Below, piece after piece: positions 5,675 to 5,967 of a DNA stretch of 5,967 bases. Every line of letters starts with the position of its first letter. The stretch's first letter is position 1. Both the position numbers and the translations under genes were made by a program. This DNA is from Enterovirga sp. (GTDB taxonomy: Bacteria; Pseudomonadota; Alphaproteobacteria; Rhizobiales; Beijerinckiaceae): the NCBI GenBank assembly GCA_028290385.1, contig JAQGJZ010000366.1, positions 1 through 5,967 of the forward strand. Reading direction: 5' to 3'. Below the pieces are notes generated by a model. That model was not told where the DNA came from, made no database searches, and saw only the letters and a program-made list of their open reading frames with translations.

Positions 5675-5967
5675 ATGCAGACCAGCTTCAGCCCCGCCCA
5701 GCTTGCCGATCCGCATATGGAGGCGTCGGAGAAGATCCTGCGCACCTGCGTGCATTGCGGCTTCTGCACCGCCACCTGCCCGACCTACCTGCTGCTCGGC
5801 GACGAGCTCGATTCACCCCGCGGGCGCATCTACCTGATCAAGGACATGTTCGAGGGCGGCAAGGCCGCGACCGCGCAGGTCGTCCGCCATATCGACCGTT
5901 GCCTGTCCTGCCTGTCCTGCATGACGACCTGCCCCTCGGGCGTGCATTACATGCACCTCGTCGATCA
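5675..5967 (+). CDS. glcF: Glycolate oxidase iron-sulfur subunit GlcF, N-terminal part (runs off right edge)
   Basis: The electron-transfer subunit of glycolate oxidase, taking electrons from the GlcD/GlcE flavins to the membrane quinone pool. The first 97 codons are present, about a quarter of the usual 400-residue protein. Two ferredoxin-type 4Fe-4S motifs are complete: C25-x2-C28-x2-C31-x3-C35-P and C76-x2-C79-x2-C82-x3-C86-P. Between them SPRGRIYLIKDM (48-59) is the usual linker. The CCG-type cysteine-rich C-terminal domains lie beyond the window. ATG 5675 is preceded by GGGAG (5662-5666) at 8 bases, located within the last codons of the DUF2585 gene, so translation is probably coupled. 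Confidence 0.95.
   Translation, partial: MQTSFSPAQLADPHMEASEKILRTCVHCGFCTATCPTYLLLGDELDSPRGRIYLIKDMFEGGKAATAQVVRHIDRCLSCLSCMTTCPSGVHYMHLVD

Overview
The window is very GC-rich, with G or C at most third codon positions. Its gene content (glcDEF carrying a DUF2585/UPF0314 gene, and a small PYP-type PAS protein followed by a PAS-GGDEF protein) fits an alphaproteobacterium of the Hyphomicrobiales. My best guess is Methylobacterium/Methylorubrum or a close relative. That guess rests on remembered protein resemblance, not on a search. I see no rRNA, tRNA, CRISPR array, insertion sequence or phage gene.

Layout. (1) 1-301, minus strand: the N-terminal 100 codons of a gene that runs off the left edge. 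It encodes an exported protein with a signal peptide, then a Pro/Ala/Gly linker, then a heptapeptide repeat PER(S/G)EAR, visible in the DNA as a 21-bp tandem repeat. (2) 302-600: a divergent, gene-free control region with an interrupted inverted repeat and a hairpin. (3) 601-2258, plus strand: a tightly coupled pair. The first gene is a 117-residue single-domain PAS protein that aligns with photoactive yellow protein (PYP) and keeps the Tyr, Glu and Cys that hold the p-coumaryl chromophore. The second is a PAS-PAS-GGDEF diguanylate cyclase with an intact GGEEF active site and an intact RxxD inhibitory site. (4) 2328-5967, plus strand: a glycolate oxidase operon, glcD - glcE - DUF2585 membrane protein - glcF, with glcF cut by the right edge.

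How the genes work together. GlcD (FAD), GlcE (FAD-binding) and GlcF (two 4Fe-4S clusters) form the membrane-associated complex that oxidises glycolate to glyoxylate and passes electrons to the quinone pool. The DUF2585 gene overlaps the end of glcE and abuts glcF, so it is co-translated with the enzyme and may help it at the membrane. The PYP-like gene and the cyclase look like a split version of a light-to-c-di-GMP device: a blue-light sensor made just before, and coupled to, a cyclase with its own PAS domains. This is the most interesting part of the window. The sequence supports the chromophore pocket but cannot show that a chromophore is attached or that the two proteins interact.
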